DNA of 64,000 bases from Icerya purchasi (lineage: Eukaryota; Arthropoda; Insecta; Hemiptera; Monophlebidae), in the NCBI GenBank assembly GCA_039619475.1, contig CM077116.1, forward strand, positions 23,881,191 through 23,945,190, in the 5' to 3' direction. How positions within the stretch are numbered: position 1 is the stretch's first letter; every line of letters begins with the position of its first letter. This document shows, one piece after another, positions 1-11,276 of this stretch. The notes under the pieces were generated by a model. The model searched no databases, was not told the DNA's origin, and saw nothing but the letters and a program-made list of their open reading frames with translations. Made by a program: the position numbers and the translations under genes.

Positions 1-3000
1 TTTATAAAATATAGTGATTATATTAGGTCCGTGAATTATTTAAATCGGTTATAAAATCAAACCAATAACCTAGTGAAATCGTAAAATTAAATTTTCGCTT
101 GTAAGCTAAACCTTTTTTTGATGAAATTCGTTGTCAGATAGTTTCAGCTACGTATTTATGATTAAGATTTATCGTTTACAATAAGCTTTTTACTTTTGGT
201 ATTAACGATGCAAATAATTTCGCTTTAACAATCATTCGAGGGATAATAATAATCGTATATTTTAGAAATTAGCTTTTATGTTTTAAAATTTATTTTCAAA
301 TTGGCTCTTTAATTCATTACTATGTTTGTAATCACCGCCGAAAATCATTACTTATACGTATAATTTAAAAAAATGTTCGGTATATGTATATTAATAGTTT
401 GTATAATTTGATTAATGTTTTTACATTATTAGATAAAAATAAATAAATAAAAAAAAAAAAATGCATAGTTATTAAAAACGATCGGTTAATAGTTAGTTTA
501 TTTCAACAGTTAACTCTAGCGAATAAAATTCCGGTCGGCCGTGCGACTTGATGGGATAACTCTGCGGTCCGACGAAAACAACTAAAAGGGTAATGTCACT
601 TATCAAATAACAAGTCTACTCACATTTTGATTTGATTCGATATTGTGTAGAAGCATTTAATAGAAAAAAAGAAACTTTAACAGAGATAGCCAAAATCTAC
701 GTTCGAAAAAGAAAGTAGAACATTTTTTATATTATAAAGAAGAAATATGTAAAACGAAAAAAAAAAAAAGTAAAATAGGTGGGTAAAATTAAACAAATAA
801 GGATACTACGAAAGATAAAAGGAAAACGTGAGATATAGAGGTTTAACAACCATAACCAAGCAAGTAGTATATGTATTTTAAAGAGAAGATTATAGAATAT
901 TAGAAAGAAAAAACGAAAGAGGGAAAAACAATAAAAGTATCAAATTGAGGGGTTTAAAGAAAGTTTCGTTATCAGAAAATGAAATTTGAGGAAGAAGATT
1001 TTAAGGGTAAAGAAAAAGAAATAATAGAGAAGCTAATTACAAAGAAGGAATATAGGTTGGGAGGAAGTATAATATCACGCAATGACGGTGATGTGAAGAT
1101 TCTAAAAAAAAAATGTAGCTCTTGTTTTTGTTAACGCGTTTAAAATTGCCTATTATTCAAGTAAAAATTCTAAATTCTAAAAGTTATTGCCGTTTTATAG
1201 TTGGTTATCTGAAAAATTTGAATGCTACCTTCTATTTTTGTAAATTATTAAAAATACGAGTATTACAAGTATGGGTTTGTGCACATCTGTAATTTTCAAC
1301 GAAAGGTCTTTTCTCATTTAAAATTTATACCGCTCCGCATAAAATTTTTCAATGTGCATAGAGTCATCTGAATTTATTTGTTTTTCTAATTAAAATTTTA
1401 AATATATGTTTTTAATGTAGGGTACCGGTTGGTGGAAATACCGTTTCTGCTATGGAAAATTTGTAGAACAATTTCATACAGAAAAAGATAACACGGAAAC
1501 AGTTATTAGGTAAATGTTAGCAGTAATAATAATAAAAAAAGAGAACAATAAAAAAACGAAAATTAAAAGAATCATATCGATTATATAATGATTTTGCAAA
1601 AAGTTTCTATTTTTTAAATTCAGGCGAATAAGTGAAAATATTAAATTTAACGACTAAGTTTATTTGTAATAATCCGGTACACCGTTGTTAATTAATTAAA
1701 ATTTTAGCGCTGTTTTTTTAGAAAATTCGGTTTGAGTTGTAGCAGCCATGACATCAATAAGATGAAAATACTGGAATTCTTAGGATTTTCCTAGTGAACG
1801 GTGTGAAATTGAATGGGATACAAAAAAAGTTTCTTTATTGTTATGAAAAATACTGTTATTCACGTTATTTCACGTAGCAAAAGTAGGCGCTGATTATCGA
1901 AAATTCGTAATTTACCATTTCTTGATTTCTTTTTTTGGATGCATACTTATGAAAAAAAAAAGTAAGATGGGTCATTTGTAAAATACTTTCTCTAGTTTTT
2001 CCCACATTCATGATGGGCGAGGAGATTTCTAAAAAGAGCTTGTCGGCCATACAAACACTTGCCGAGTTAAGTCAATATTGCAATTCTTATTAAAAAACGG
2101 CCGTACTTTATGCCGGTCTTGGAATCGAAGTATCTAACAAGCTCATCTGCGATCCTTTCAAATACGTTGAGAGAAAAAGGTAAATTACAAAAAACTATAT
2201 ATATCAGCAAAGTTTAACCTCTCCTAATAGTACTTTAGGTACATTGAACAAAATAATTGTATCAGTTGGAATTTAAATATTTTCGTTATTCGTTTAATCT
2301 ATTTAAATAATATCTTGGAGTCTATTATCACTTAAATATTTTAAAAAAAAAGTAATAGTTCTGCAATATATATTTTTTGTGAAAGTTTTAAATATAAAAA
2401 CTATAATTTTCGCTACATCAGCTATATGCATGTAGATAACAATGCGATCAAAATAATGTTGATATATTTCAAAATGTACCGTTGTACAGAAAATTGGTCA
2501 CTGTACTTTAGGTAGTAGTACGTGCGGGATAATAAAGAAAAAAAAAGAGAATGTATTTCTTCCTTTACATTTTTCTCTGCAGCAAAATAATTGTGATACC
2601 ACCAGCATAAATAATTTAATAAGTTTTTTCAAATTACCTTACAATTTCTTATTTGTGCGTTGTTTATTTATTTATTATTTATTTTTCTTTTTCATTGTTT
2701 TTTATACTTCTGGGCATATTGTCTTTTTAGTTTTAAAAATTGCCGTGACTATTCATAAACAGGTTTTAATTCCTCAATGACAGTTATTTTTTCAATATAT
2801 TTGAAGAAGAAACAGTATTGAATTTGAAACAGAAAAGCGACGGTTAAACCGTAATCTAAATTGCTCACTGTTGCGGAAGATTTTCCGACATTATTTTGTA
2901 GACCGATAAAAGAGTAATCGACTGATGAAATTTTAAAATGAGCCATATGGATCACACGGTACTTTTTAGACGTTAATATCGAATTGTTTTTTATTTATAC

Positions 3001-3353
3001 TACGTGTAATACCTGCGAATGTTAATTTCTAGATTGGGCAATTTTGATTTAGACGTCCATAAGTCGTGGTATACCCGTAATTTGTTTTCAGCTAAGAAAT
3101 CCGATAGAGTGACACATTTTTATGCTGGTGGCGCTCGATGCGATGATATGAGTAACATTCATCGTTCGACGGAGGTAATGATCACACATTTGTTAGTTGT
3201 AATTACCTTAAAGATATTTTTAATATTCATCAAGCGATCAATAATGATAATTTTGAAAACTGAATATAATTTGTAAATTTTATAAATCGCCTATGTAGTT
3301 TTTTTTTTTTTTCAAAAATTTTATGTACGTTCGCATATGTCTTTCTTCATTAA
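1..3353. other. AT-rich DNA without a recognisable gene
   Basis: I see only short chance reading frames, homopolymer A/T runs and AT-rich sequence here. A short stretch near 3096-3174 has a pyrimidine/AG acceptor-like and a GTAATG donor-like edge with an open frame, but it resembles no protein I know, so I do not call it an exon. Confidence 0.5.
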
Positions 3354-3355
3354 TA

Positions 3356-4673
3356 CACCCTGTCAAGAAAGTATCGGGAATTGTTAAATAAAACGAACAA
3401 TTTTTAATTTTCATCCAAATTTATTTTGTCACCTTCAAAATAACATCCATTCGAAGCGATGCACATATGCCAACGCTTTTTCCACTCGGCAAAGCACTTC
3501 TGATAGGCGGTTTCCGGGATGGCCTTTAGCTCTCGCGTCGCATTCGTCTTGATGTCATCAATCGATTCGAAGCGCATTCCCCGTAGCGGAAATTTGAGTT
3601 TTGAGAATAGGAAGAAGTCGCAGGGTGCTAAATCTGGTGAATACGGCGGTTGTTCGATGATATTTACCGAGTGTTTGGCCAAAAACTCATTCACAATTAT
3701 GGCTTTGTGAGACGGCGCATTATCGTGATGGAGAATCCAAGAATTGTCGACCCACAAATCGTTACGTTTACGACGGGTAGCCTCTCTCAAACGTCTCAAA
3801 ACACTTAAGTAAAACTCTTTGGTGACTGTCTGTCCGGCTGGCACATATTCATAGTGTACCACGCCTCGAATATCGAAGAAAACAATCAACATGATCTTCA
3901 CTTTCGATCGGTTTTGGCGAGGTTTTTTCGGCTTTGGCGCGCCAATTGGCCGCCATTCGGACGATTGCTGGTTCGTAAGCGTGTCGTACTCGTACACCCA
4001 TGTCTCGTCACCAGTAATTATCTTTTCCAAGAAGGTAGGATCCAAATTGGCTCGATCCAGCATGTCTGCAGCTACCTGTTCTCGGTACTTTTTTTGAAAG
4101 AAATTCAGGTCTTTCGGAACAAGCCGAGCCGCAACGCGTTGCATACCGAATTTTTCGTGCACAATCGTACGTACGCTCTCGTGTGACATGCCCAATCCAT
4201 GAGCCATCTCTCTCAAGCTCACATGACAATTTTCAGCAACGATTTCCTTGATTTTATCGACGTTATCATCGGTCACACTCGTTGAAGGCCGTCCAGAGCG
4301 AGGCATGTCTTCGACCGTCTCCCGACCATCCTTGAACGCTCTGTACCACTCGTAAACCCGCGTTTTTGATAAAGCAGATTCACCAAAAGCCTTCTGTAAC
4401 ATTTTCAGTGTATCGGCACAAGAAATTTCGTTCGAAACACAGAATTTAACACAAGTACGTTGTTCAATATTTTCACTCATTGTAAAACTTCGACAAAACC
4501 TTCAAGGTCGACTGATTTTAACAGCTGCTGTAAACACACTGGTTGACAGATCGCGCTAAAAATATGCATCATAATACAAAACAGTTGTACCAACCTGGAA
4601 AAAAAAAATTATCTGCCTAGCTATTACCCGGGAGATTTAAATTGACAATTCCCGATACTTTCTTGACAGGGTG
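3356..4673 (-). mobile_element. Mariner transposon, near-intact copy
   Basis: This is a complete 1,318-bp Tc1/mariner-superfamily element. Its terminal inverted repeats begin CACCCTGTCAAGAAAGTATC and match perfectly for 29 bp (3356-3384 against 4645-4673). The target dinucleotide TA is present on both sides (3354-3355 and 4674-4675), as expected for mariner. The flanks extend the symmetry (TTAATA/TATTAA), so the exact outer base could shift by a few positions. A single uninterrupted transposase gene lies inside on the minus strand. Identical termini and an open frame indicate recent insertion compared with the decayed elements nearby. Confidence 0.95.
3404..4480 (-). CDS. Mariner transposase (DD34D)
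   Basis: The 358-residue protein has the usual mariner length of about 345-360. An N-terminal helix-turn-helix DNA-binding region covers roughly residues 1-110, including the linker motif RSGRPSTS. The WVPHEL-type motif appears as a variant VPKDL near residues 121-125. The catalytic triad is visible as D158 (ITGDETW), D253 (HHDNAPSH) and D288 (YSPDLAPCDFF); exactly 34 residues separate the last two aspartates, giving DD34D. The enzyme cuts at the terminal repeats and moves the element into TA sites by cut and paste in the nucleus. There is no internal stop or frameshift, so it could encode active enzyme; whether it does cannot be judged from sequence alone. Confidence 0.95.
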   Translation of the reverse strand: MSENIEQRTCVKFCVSNEISCADTLKMLQKAFGESALSKTRVYEWYRAFKDGRETVEDMPRSGRPSTSVTDDNVDKIKEIVAENCHVSLREMAHGLGMSHESVRTIVHEKFGMQRVAARLVPKDLNFFQKKYREQVAADMLDRANLDPTFLEKIITGDETWVYEYDTLTNQQSSEWRPIGAPKPKKPRQNRSKVKIMLIVFFDIRGVVHYEYVPAGQTVTKEFYLSVLRRLREATRRKRNDLWVDNSWILHHDNAPSHKAIIVNEFLAKHSVNIIEQPPYSPDLAPCDFFLFSKLKFPLRGMRFESIDDIKTNATRELKAIPETAYQKCFAEWKKRWHMCIASNGCYFEGDKINLDEN

Positions 4674-4679
4674 TATTAA

Positions 4680-5420
4680 CCCGTTTATATATGGTTCTAA
4701 CGTTTTCGAAACAAGCTGAGAATCCAATCATTTGAAATCGGATTGGATAGACATTTTTTTAAGTAACACTTTTCACGTGAAAATTAAACGATATTTCAGT
4801 TCATTTATCTTGTCTATGTACTTTTAGAATGCATGCCAATATAACGTGTTGTTTTTTTAATTCTGCCATCAAAATTACATCACCTGTATAATAAATATTA
4901 AATGAAAAATACGATGCGGGCAAACGAAGTCGCTCACTTAATGACAAAATTTAAACGCACGTATCTGCTAAACTGCACTATTTACCGTAAGGAGTATAGA
5001 TGCGCGATTAATTCGTTTGCTATATAACTTGAAGAATATTATCTTTTACTAAACATCACTAGTTCTGCATGTTGAACGTTATTTAACGAAAAAATATTGT
5101 CTTAAAAAACGAACATTTAAGCCAGTCTTACAACTTCACCGCGCATAGACTACCATACAGTCGAAATCTCAAAAAACAATTCTTTGCTATCAGTAATTTC
5201 GAAGAAACAATACCGTTCCTCGTTGATAATTTAGTTTTTCCGCGTTATATATCTTTATATATAAAATTAACGCTGTTTGATAGGAACGAAACTATACTTT
5301 TTTATGCATTCTTAAAATTTTGTCTTAACTACTCATTAATGCACTTATGTTGACACAAGTATTATTATTGGTTTTTTTTTTGTAAACCCATAATTAGTTG
5401 ATTGGGATAAATTCCGGGCT
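4680..5420. other. Unassigned AT-rich spacer
   Basis: I see no gene, repeat unit or RNA here beyond short A/T runs. Confidence 0.4.
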
Positions 5421-5422
5421 AG

Positions 5423-5438
5423 CCCCCCCCCCCCCCCC
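5423..5438. repeat. Poly(C) tract of 16 bases
   Basis: An unbroken run of 16 C sits at the 5' boundary of the decayed LINE that follows. In such AT-rich DNA a long C run is conspicuous and may mark the 5' junction or an assembly artefact. Confidence 0.9.
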
Positions 5439-5495
5439 ATACATTCCTTTGCAGATCCTGTTCTTCAATACAGTAGGTTCATCGACTCCATTACC

Positions 5496-6475
5496 TTGGC
5501 ATTGTCGGCCTCTTCTCTTCCAATCCGCTTCTCTAAAAGGAACCCTACTCTTCTCGCTTCTTCCCTATGGTGGAACAACGATTGTTCCATCGCTTTTAGA
5601 GATAGTTCTTTGAAATTCAGGACTTTCCGGTCCTGCTCGTCCTTCGAAAATTTCATAGCTTATAGGGAGGCCAATGCTAAGGCCAGATTTATTTTCAAAA
5701 AGAGCAAAAAGAACGCGTGGAAGAAATTATGTTCATCATTCTCTAGATCCACCTGCATCTCTCATCTTTGGAAAATGGCGAAAGCCTTTCAGTCCCAACG
5801 GTCCGAACGTTCCTCCTATTACAACCTTCCTAAGGAGAAGCTCATCTCTTTCCTGGACTCAATTGCTCCCTTATATGTTTTATCCTTGGAGGAAATATGC
5901 CCTCCGGCGTTTCCACCTACATCCTCTACGCACGTTCTGTCTTCCGATTTCAACATCAATGAACTCCGTTCGTTTTTAAATAATTCCTCCTCCTCTAGTC
6001 CGGAAGTGGACGGCATTCCTTTTCTCTGGTTATTAAGAGCTTATCAATCTCTGCATTGAATACCTTACTTTCTATTTACAACTCTTTCTTGCATACCTGT
6101 ACTACGCCACCAATTTGGAACTCCTTTATTGTTATCCCTATTCGGAAAAAGAATCCTAATTCCTTTCTTCTTATTTCTTTAGCTTTGTGTTTTAGAAAAC
6201 TATTTGAAAAAATGATTAATAGACGCTTAGTCTGGTGGCTGGAATTCAACAATATTCTTCCCAGTAATATGTTCGGTTTCCGTACGGGGCGGGGAACGGC
6301 AAACTGTTTACCGTTGTTTCTATCTGACGTATACAAATCCTTTATTCGCAAAGAATATACTATTTCTACTTTCATTGATGTTACCTCTACTTTCGATAAG
6401 GTTCACTTACCTTCTCTTTTACATAAAATGTGTTCCATTAATGTTCCTTTACAGTTCGCTTCCTTAATTTTCTAG
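5496..6475 (+). pseudogene. LINE linker and reverse transcriptase N-terminal half
   Basis: The first frame (to 6059) carries a WWN motif and a basic linker typical of the region between endonuclease and RT, then a finger-like stretch ending SSPEVDGIPF, which corresponds to the RT motif usually written APGPDGI. A +1 shift at about 6056 moves to a second frame. That frame holds the NSFIVIPI motif, a FGFRTGRGT motif and IDVTSTFDKV, the first catalytic-aspartate block of RT. It stops at 6475. The copy is non-functional. Confidence 0.85.
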
Positions 6476-6529
6476 CTTTTCTACAATAGATCAATTCAGC
6501 TCTCCATTCCCTCCTTCTCAGAGTCTAGA

Positions 6530-7192
6530 GTGGTCTTTCGGGGTCTTTCGCAAGGCTTATGTCTTAGCCCTGCTCTCTTTAACATCTATTGCCACAGCCT
6601 AGCCACTCTTGAGATATCGTCTACTTCTTTATTCTTTGCCGATGATATACTCATTCACTCTTCCTCGGTTAATCTTTTTTCCGCCGTCGAGGAACTTAAC
6701 AACTCTCTTTTTTCTCTTGATAATGCGTTATCCGATCGTCATCCTTCCATTTCTCCTGGGAAATCAGCCACTATGGTTTTCACTTATCATCCTTATAGTC
6801 GTTCTTCAGTCAACCTATCGGTGTGTCACCTTCCTATTCTATTAGTTAGTTTCGCCTTTTACATTGGCATTGTTCTTAACAGTAATTTATCCTTTCACGA
6901 TCACATCAATTATCTCTATACTTCGACCCTCAAAAGGGTTAATTGGTTGAAGGCTCTCTCCTCCCGTAATTGTGGCGGGAATCCTTATATCATTCTGGTG
7001 CTATATAAGGCCACTATCCTTTCCAAATTCGTTTATTGCTCGTTCCTTTACGCTGATGCTCCTAAATATCTTCTTAAGCTTGATAAAATCCATAACATGT
7101 GTCTTCGCCTTTGTATCGGTGTCTTGAACTCTCCCATTTCAGCCATTTTGACAGAAACTGGTTCCTTTTATTTATGCGAAGACTTTATCTAG
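6530..7192 (+). pseudogene. LINE reverse transcriptase palm/thumb
   Basis: This frame begins at the block usually read as GVPQGSVLSP, here GLSQGLCLSPALFNIY. It then reaches the catalytic box FADD (a YADD variant) at about residue 38 and continues through the thumb to the connector before RNase H. Two shifts separate it from the frames before and after. It is part of the same decayed LINE. Confidence 0.85.
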
Positions 7193-8247
7193 GTGAAAGA
7201 TTTCTTATCAAACGTCTTCATATTACCAATTCCTACTTGCTTAATTCCTACTGGTTTTGTATTCAACAACGGGCGTTTCTCCCCTCGGAAAACTTCAATC
7301 CTTTCCTTGATTTCTTCACGTTTCAGGGCCTTCTTTCCTTTTGTTCTATCCTACACCAAATGTCCTTTACATATAATTTCCCAGATTTTATTTACTCGCC
7401 CAGTTTACTCTTTCTTCCTTCATATGTCAAGTCTCTTCCCTCTCCCGCTGCTCACAACGAATTTAATTATGTTTTATCTTCGCTCTTTCTTTCTTATACT
7501 TTAATTTTCACAGATGGCTCGAAGTCAGCTTTGGGGGTCGGAGCGGCTTTTACTCTGCCGGATTTCGGCTACTCTGAGACGTTCAAACTTCCCTCCTTCT
7601 CCTCCATATTCCTAGCCGAATCTATTGCGATCCTACAAGCAATCATTTTTATAGCCTCTATTAACAATATATCCAAGGTTCTCTTATCTTCTGATTCCAA
7701 AGACGTTTTACAAGCCATTGCTACTTCCTTTCCTAAACCACTTGCTAATCCTATCGTGCTTCACATACGCTCCTTAATTTCACATTTATTTCATTCCCGC
7801 TCTGTTCGTATTGATCTATTGTGGATTCCTAGTCATTGTGGAATTTCGGGAAACAAGTTAGTTGACTCGTTGGCACGTTCGGCTATTTCAGATGGTCGCT
7901 TTATTAGTGTCATTTTCCAGCCCAAAGTCTTCTTCCTCTTTCCTTTCGTTGCCACCGCGACTGTTGGTCTGATTTCTATCCTTCTTCACTTTCCAATCCT
8001 GCTTCCTTAATTTAAACCCATTTCTCCTCTTTTTCCGTGGTTTCTTAATTTCCTCAACGTGAGGCGGTCAACTATCTCATCTATAATTAGACTTCGGTTA
8101 AATCACAGCTTGCTTCCTGTTTCGCTCTTCCGTTTCTCCATTACTCAGTCTCCGCTTTGCCCGTTTGATCCGTCAGAAGCAAATTTCACTTATGATGCAA
8201 ATCACATTTTGCTTGGATTCCTTTCATTTCCTCAGAACGCGCGATAG
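7193..8247 (+). pseudogene. LINE RNase H and C-terminal zinc finger
   Basis: RNase H is clear from FTDGSKS (first catalytic Asp), LAESIAIL (Glu), LLSSDSKDVLQAI (Asp) and WIPSHCGISGNKLVDSLARS (final His/Asp block). After a frameshift near 8010 comes the C-terminal stretch from 8059 with a C-x-H-x-(I/L) pattern ending in DANHILLGF, the counterpart of DANHIFFEC in the 62-kb copy. The last Cys appears lost. RNase H in these elements removes RNA from the RNA-DNA hybrid during target-primed reverse transcription. Confidence 0.88.
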
Positions 8248-8829
8248 CGTATTCCGGTCTTTTGCGTCTTGGCCTCCCTACGCCTTACAGCGCTCACAGC
8301 ATCCTTTCTTTTCCTTTTACCTTGGTTATTCCTTTGTTAGCTCCATTCATATGTTCTATTTTTAATATTTTTCCTATATAATCATTAGTGCTGTCATAAC
8401 TTGGATTGGGTAACGTCCTTAGTCGACGTGCTCAAAAAGAAAAAAAATCCAAATGTTCAAGTATAAACATTAACATACAGAAAAGGAATTTTTTTGTAAA
8501 AGGATGGAAGATTACGGATAATTTAGAGTGACCAATAGAAAGGCAACTAGAACATTTAGATGAACAAACCGATTTTATGAATAAAAATTAAATTAATCGA
8601 AGAGGAATTTGAGAAATGCACGCGAGTTTTACCAAAAATCTTCAAAGCTACTTTAGTAGGAAAGTCGACTGCTCTGGGTTGTTGCTTACAAGTTTTTTTC
8701 CCATAAAAATTCTAAACAGAGTCGTCGAAACATCGTCGACCAACAATCAGGAAAATGCTAGCCGGATTAAAATTAAATTTTCAATATAAAATTCGATTTA
8801 AAACTACGAGTAAGCGGTCTTATCTCTTT

Positions 8830-9065
8830 TAAGGAAGCGTATAATTCAACCAATAGGATAACGTTAATGAATGTTCTCAAAGAATTCGGGCTAGATGACG
8901 CAATCGAGAAAATGATAGAATAGACCTCAACTAATGCAACGTGTAGAATTAAATTTAAAGCGGAAATATCTGATCAATTTGGAATCAAAATACGTTTAAG
9001 ACAGGGAGTCGGATTATTTCCGACGATACGTAATTGCATTTTGGAAAAACTTATCGGATAATTTA
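8830..9065 (+). pseudogene. RTE-like LINE reverse transcriptase fragment
   Basis: Reading from about 8835 gives an AYNSTNR block (cf. AYDSINR, catalytic Asp changed to Asn), then NVLKEFGL, a stop, FGIKIRLRQGVGL (cf. the RT block LRQGDGLSP) and ILEKLIG. The order and spacing match RT motifs of arthropod RTE-like LINEs. The rest of the element cannot be read, and 9065-9550 shows only decayed A-rich sequence. This is a dead remnant, assigned by eye. Confidence 0.65.
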
Positions 9066-9553
9066 CGAACATCAAAGACGATCTGCGGATATTATAAACA
9101 CAAAGGTCGAAAGAGCGAAACGAGGGAGAAAATAAAATATTTCGGAGAAAATAGTACAGAAAGATGGATCAGAAGATGAGCATTGAACAGTATAGAACGA
9201 ATAAAAACGAAGCAGGAAATTTCGTCTAGTGAAAAAATATTGATTTAAAAAAAAAATAAGTACAAAATTTTATAACGGAAGTACGATCGGGAGAAAACAA
9301 AAGACAATTCCATATGAAGGTAAAACTGTAACTGGCTTGGCCAACCGCAGTCTCGAAACCGTGTCTTTTTTGATAATTTCTTTCTTTGTTTCTTCTTGAC
9401 CAATCGCAATTACTCTGTTAATGGGGCGGGCTTTCCACTCGGCGGGACCGCACGGTAACAAATTCATTCCCGAACTACGATCTCACACATACACTCACAA
9501 TGTCCCACACCATATTTTCTGAAATTATTTATTTTTATTTTTTATTTTATTTA

Positions 9554-9783
9554 TTTACAGTCTGTGCAATTTAATGTATACATTACACCTTTAACATAAT
9601 TTAAATACTATTCATCACGGGTCCAAGCTCTAACAGTTATGTATACTTTCCGGTTATTATACTTGAACGTTTGGATTTTTTTTCTAACCGGAAAGTATAA
9701 CTGTTAGAGCTTGGGCCCGTGATGAATAGTATTAAAATTTTGTTAAAGGTGTAATGTATACATTAAATTGCACAGCCTGTAAA
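9554..9783. mobile_element. Snapback MITE (long-hairpin miniature transposon)
   Basis: A 230-bp near-perfect palindrome. Arms of about 100 bp (9554-9655 and 9688-9783) begin TTTACAGTCTGTGCAATTTA and TTTACAGGCTGTGCAATTTA (reverse complement) around a loop of about 30 bases. TA occurs on both sides (9552-9553, 9784-9785), as expected for a Tc1/mariner-derived MITE, though TA duplication is weak evidence in such AT-rich DNA. No coding capacity. Confidence 0.85.
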
Positions 9784-10119
9784 TACTGATTTTATATAAA
9801 TTTAATACAAATCTCTTTTTAATAAATACGTGAAACTGGATCCATGCTAAACTGCACTGAACAGAACGTCCTGCTCAATGCTATATATATTTTCTTGTTT
9901 TATTGTGCTTAACTTAGAAGACAGTCTGTTAATAAAACGAACCACCTTAGACATATGTAAACCAAAAATATCGTCCGCATATTTTTTTTAAATTCTTTAA
10001 TATCTTATTTGCATACCTAGCCGATGATAGCTATTTAGCAATTATTTTTAATATCTTGTGCACATATAGCTTGAATAGCAGCCTACCCAGCGATAGGTGC
10101 TAAAAAAGAAGTTTTATTA

Positions 10120-10387
10120 AAACTTTTATCTTAGACTAGATTCATCGATCTGATTCTATCAAGCCGCCGAACGTCTAGTGAATTGTCCAGCAACGCAATT
10201 GCCATGTTGTTCGGGTTTCTAATCGTAAGCACACTTCTTTGCGTCGTCGAATATTACTTCTTGAACAAACTTTATTCCGAGGTTTTTGTGAAGCGTTAAA
10301 TTGGTAATGTACCGCGGGATGTCTACAACCATCCGGAGGATTTTGTTCTGGATCATCCGTTGTATGATCGCTATGTTAATCTTTTTA
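10120..10387 (-). pseudogene. Jockey-like LINE C-terminal fragment
   Basis: Minus-strand translation shows IIQRMIQNKILRMVVDIP then RYITNLTLHKNLGI, matching the Jockey pattern in which an IQR-QNK-LR block is followed by a WYV-N-TLH-DL block (the Trp is lost here). Past a frame break it reads NNMAIALLDNSLDVRRLDR and a stop near 10132, the usual Jockey C-terminus. The upstream end is cut by HP repeat sequence at about 10388. Confidence 0.75.
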
Positions 10388-10914
10388 GAACAGCCCCTTT
10401 TATCGGGAACGAAACCATAAGTCATTTCCTTTATGAAACTTTCGAATTTGGCGAAAAGTACAAAAAAGTGTGGAAACTAAAGTATAGCCTCTATCTTGCG
10501 GCGCGAGTATCATAGATAAAAATTTTGAACAAGGTTAAAAGCACGTACATTTCTGTATATATTTCCCTAGTTTAGAACAGCGAGGTTTCCAATCTTCAAA
10601 TTAGACCACGGGGTGTCAAAAGCTCGAAACTTTTGAAAAAAATATTTTTTTTTCCCGAGCATGTGATGTATTGGTGGAAAGATGGCTTTTTGTCGGGAAC
10701 AAAACCGTATTTCATTTTCTCAACGAAACTTTCAAATTTGGGAAAAAGTTACAAAAAGCACGAAAAACGACGTATCTCCCCCTCATTACGGCGCGAAAAA
10801 TTCGATTTTTTGTTTTCAATTTAGTAGTATGTATGTGGGGAAGTAAATTACAGTTATCGTTAACGTAACGTGCGAAATCCTCAGCCCATGAAACATCATG
10901 CTCGACTGAACTTG
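10388..10914 (-). repeat. HP repeat family: two tandem monomers
   Basis: Two copies of the roughly 250-285-bp HP monomer lie in tandem (landmarks GGGAACGAAACC and AACGAAAC at about 10395 and again at about 10700). They end at the family's conserved boundary, AAATCCTCAGCCCATGAAAC followed by ATCATGCTCGACTGAACTTG. Orientation is given relative to the hairpin-ended terminus seen in other copies. No hairpin end is present here. Confidence 0.8.
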
Positions 10915-11276
10915 TTTTTTTTTTAAATTCCTTTCACAATTTTTAGTGTAAATATTTCTGAGTGATCAGTCTAAAATGATGCTACTTTTGATACTGCATA
11001 CAGCAACTAAGTATTAGTTCGGGAGTAATGTTCAGATTCCGTCGATAATAAACTTGTAAATCGCGCATTAGGGGTTTTAAATTCATTATTTTTATTCGAA
11101 TCTACATTTCCACGGGAAACTAACGTTGTAATTTAGGTAATTTTGATTCATTGTACATTAAATTTTAAAATTTCGGGTATTTATGTTTTCCTTATATTCT
11201 AATGATAATTTTTTGGCTAATTTTTGTGTGCGGTTACACCTAGCAGAGCAAGTATATCTCTAAAGAAATTCGGTTT

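Larger units (their letters stand above)
5440..8447 (+). mobile_element. Decayed RNase H-bearing LINE (I/R1-like), 5' truncated
   Basis: A non-LTR retrotransposon of about 3 kb. In order it encodes the endonuclease-RT linker, reverse transcriptase, RNase H and a C-terminal Cys/His finger, spread over at least five frames by frameshifts and stops. It ends in an A-rich tail after ACGTGCTCAAAAAG (about 8429-8447). The endonuclease is missing, so the copy is 5' truncated. The same family supplies the minus-strand copies at 51108-51750, 60184-61372 and 62055-64000, which share the C-terminal and RNase H wording. RT plus RNase H places it in the I/R1/LOA assemblage; I cannot choose a clade. Confidence 0.9.

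Noticed and set aside
3019..3276. An 85-codon + strand frame, with a possible exon 3096-3174 bounded by TTTTCAG and GTAATG
   Set aside because: The protein resembles nothing known and has no partner exons; splice-like edges this short are common by chance.
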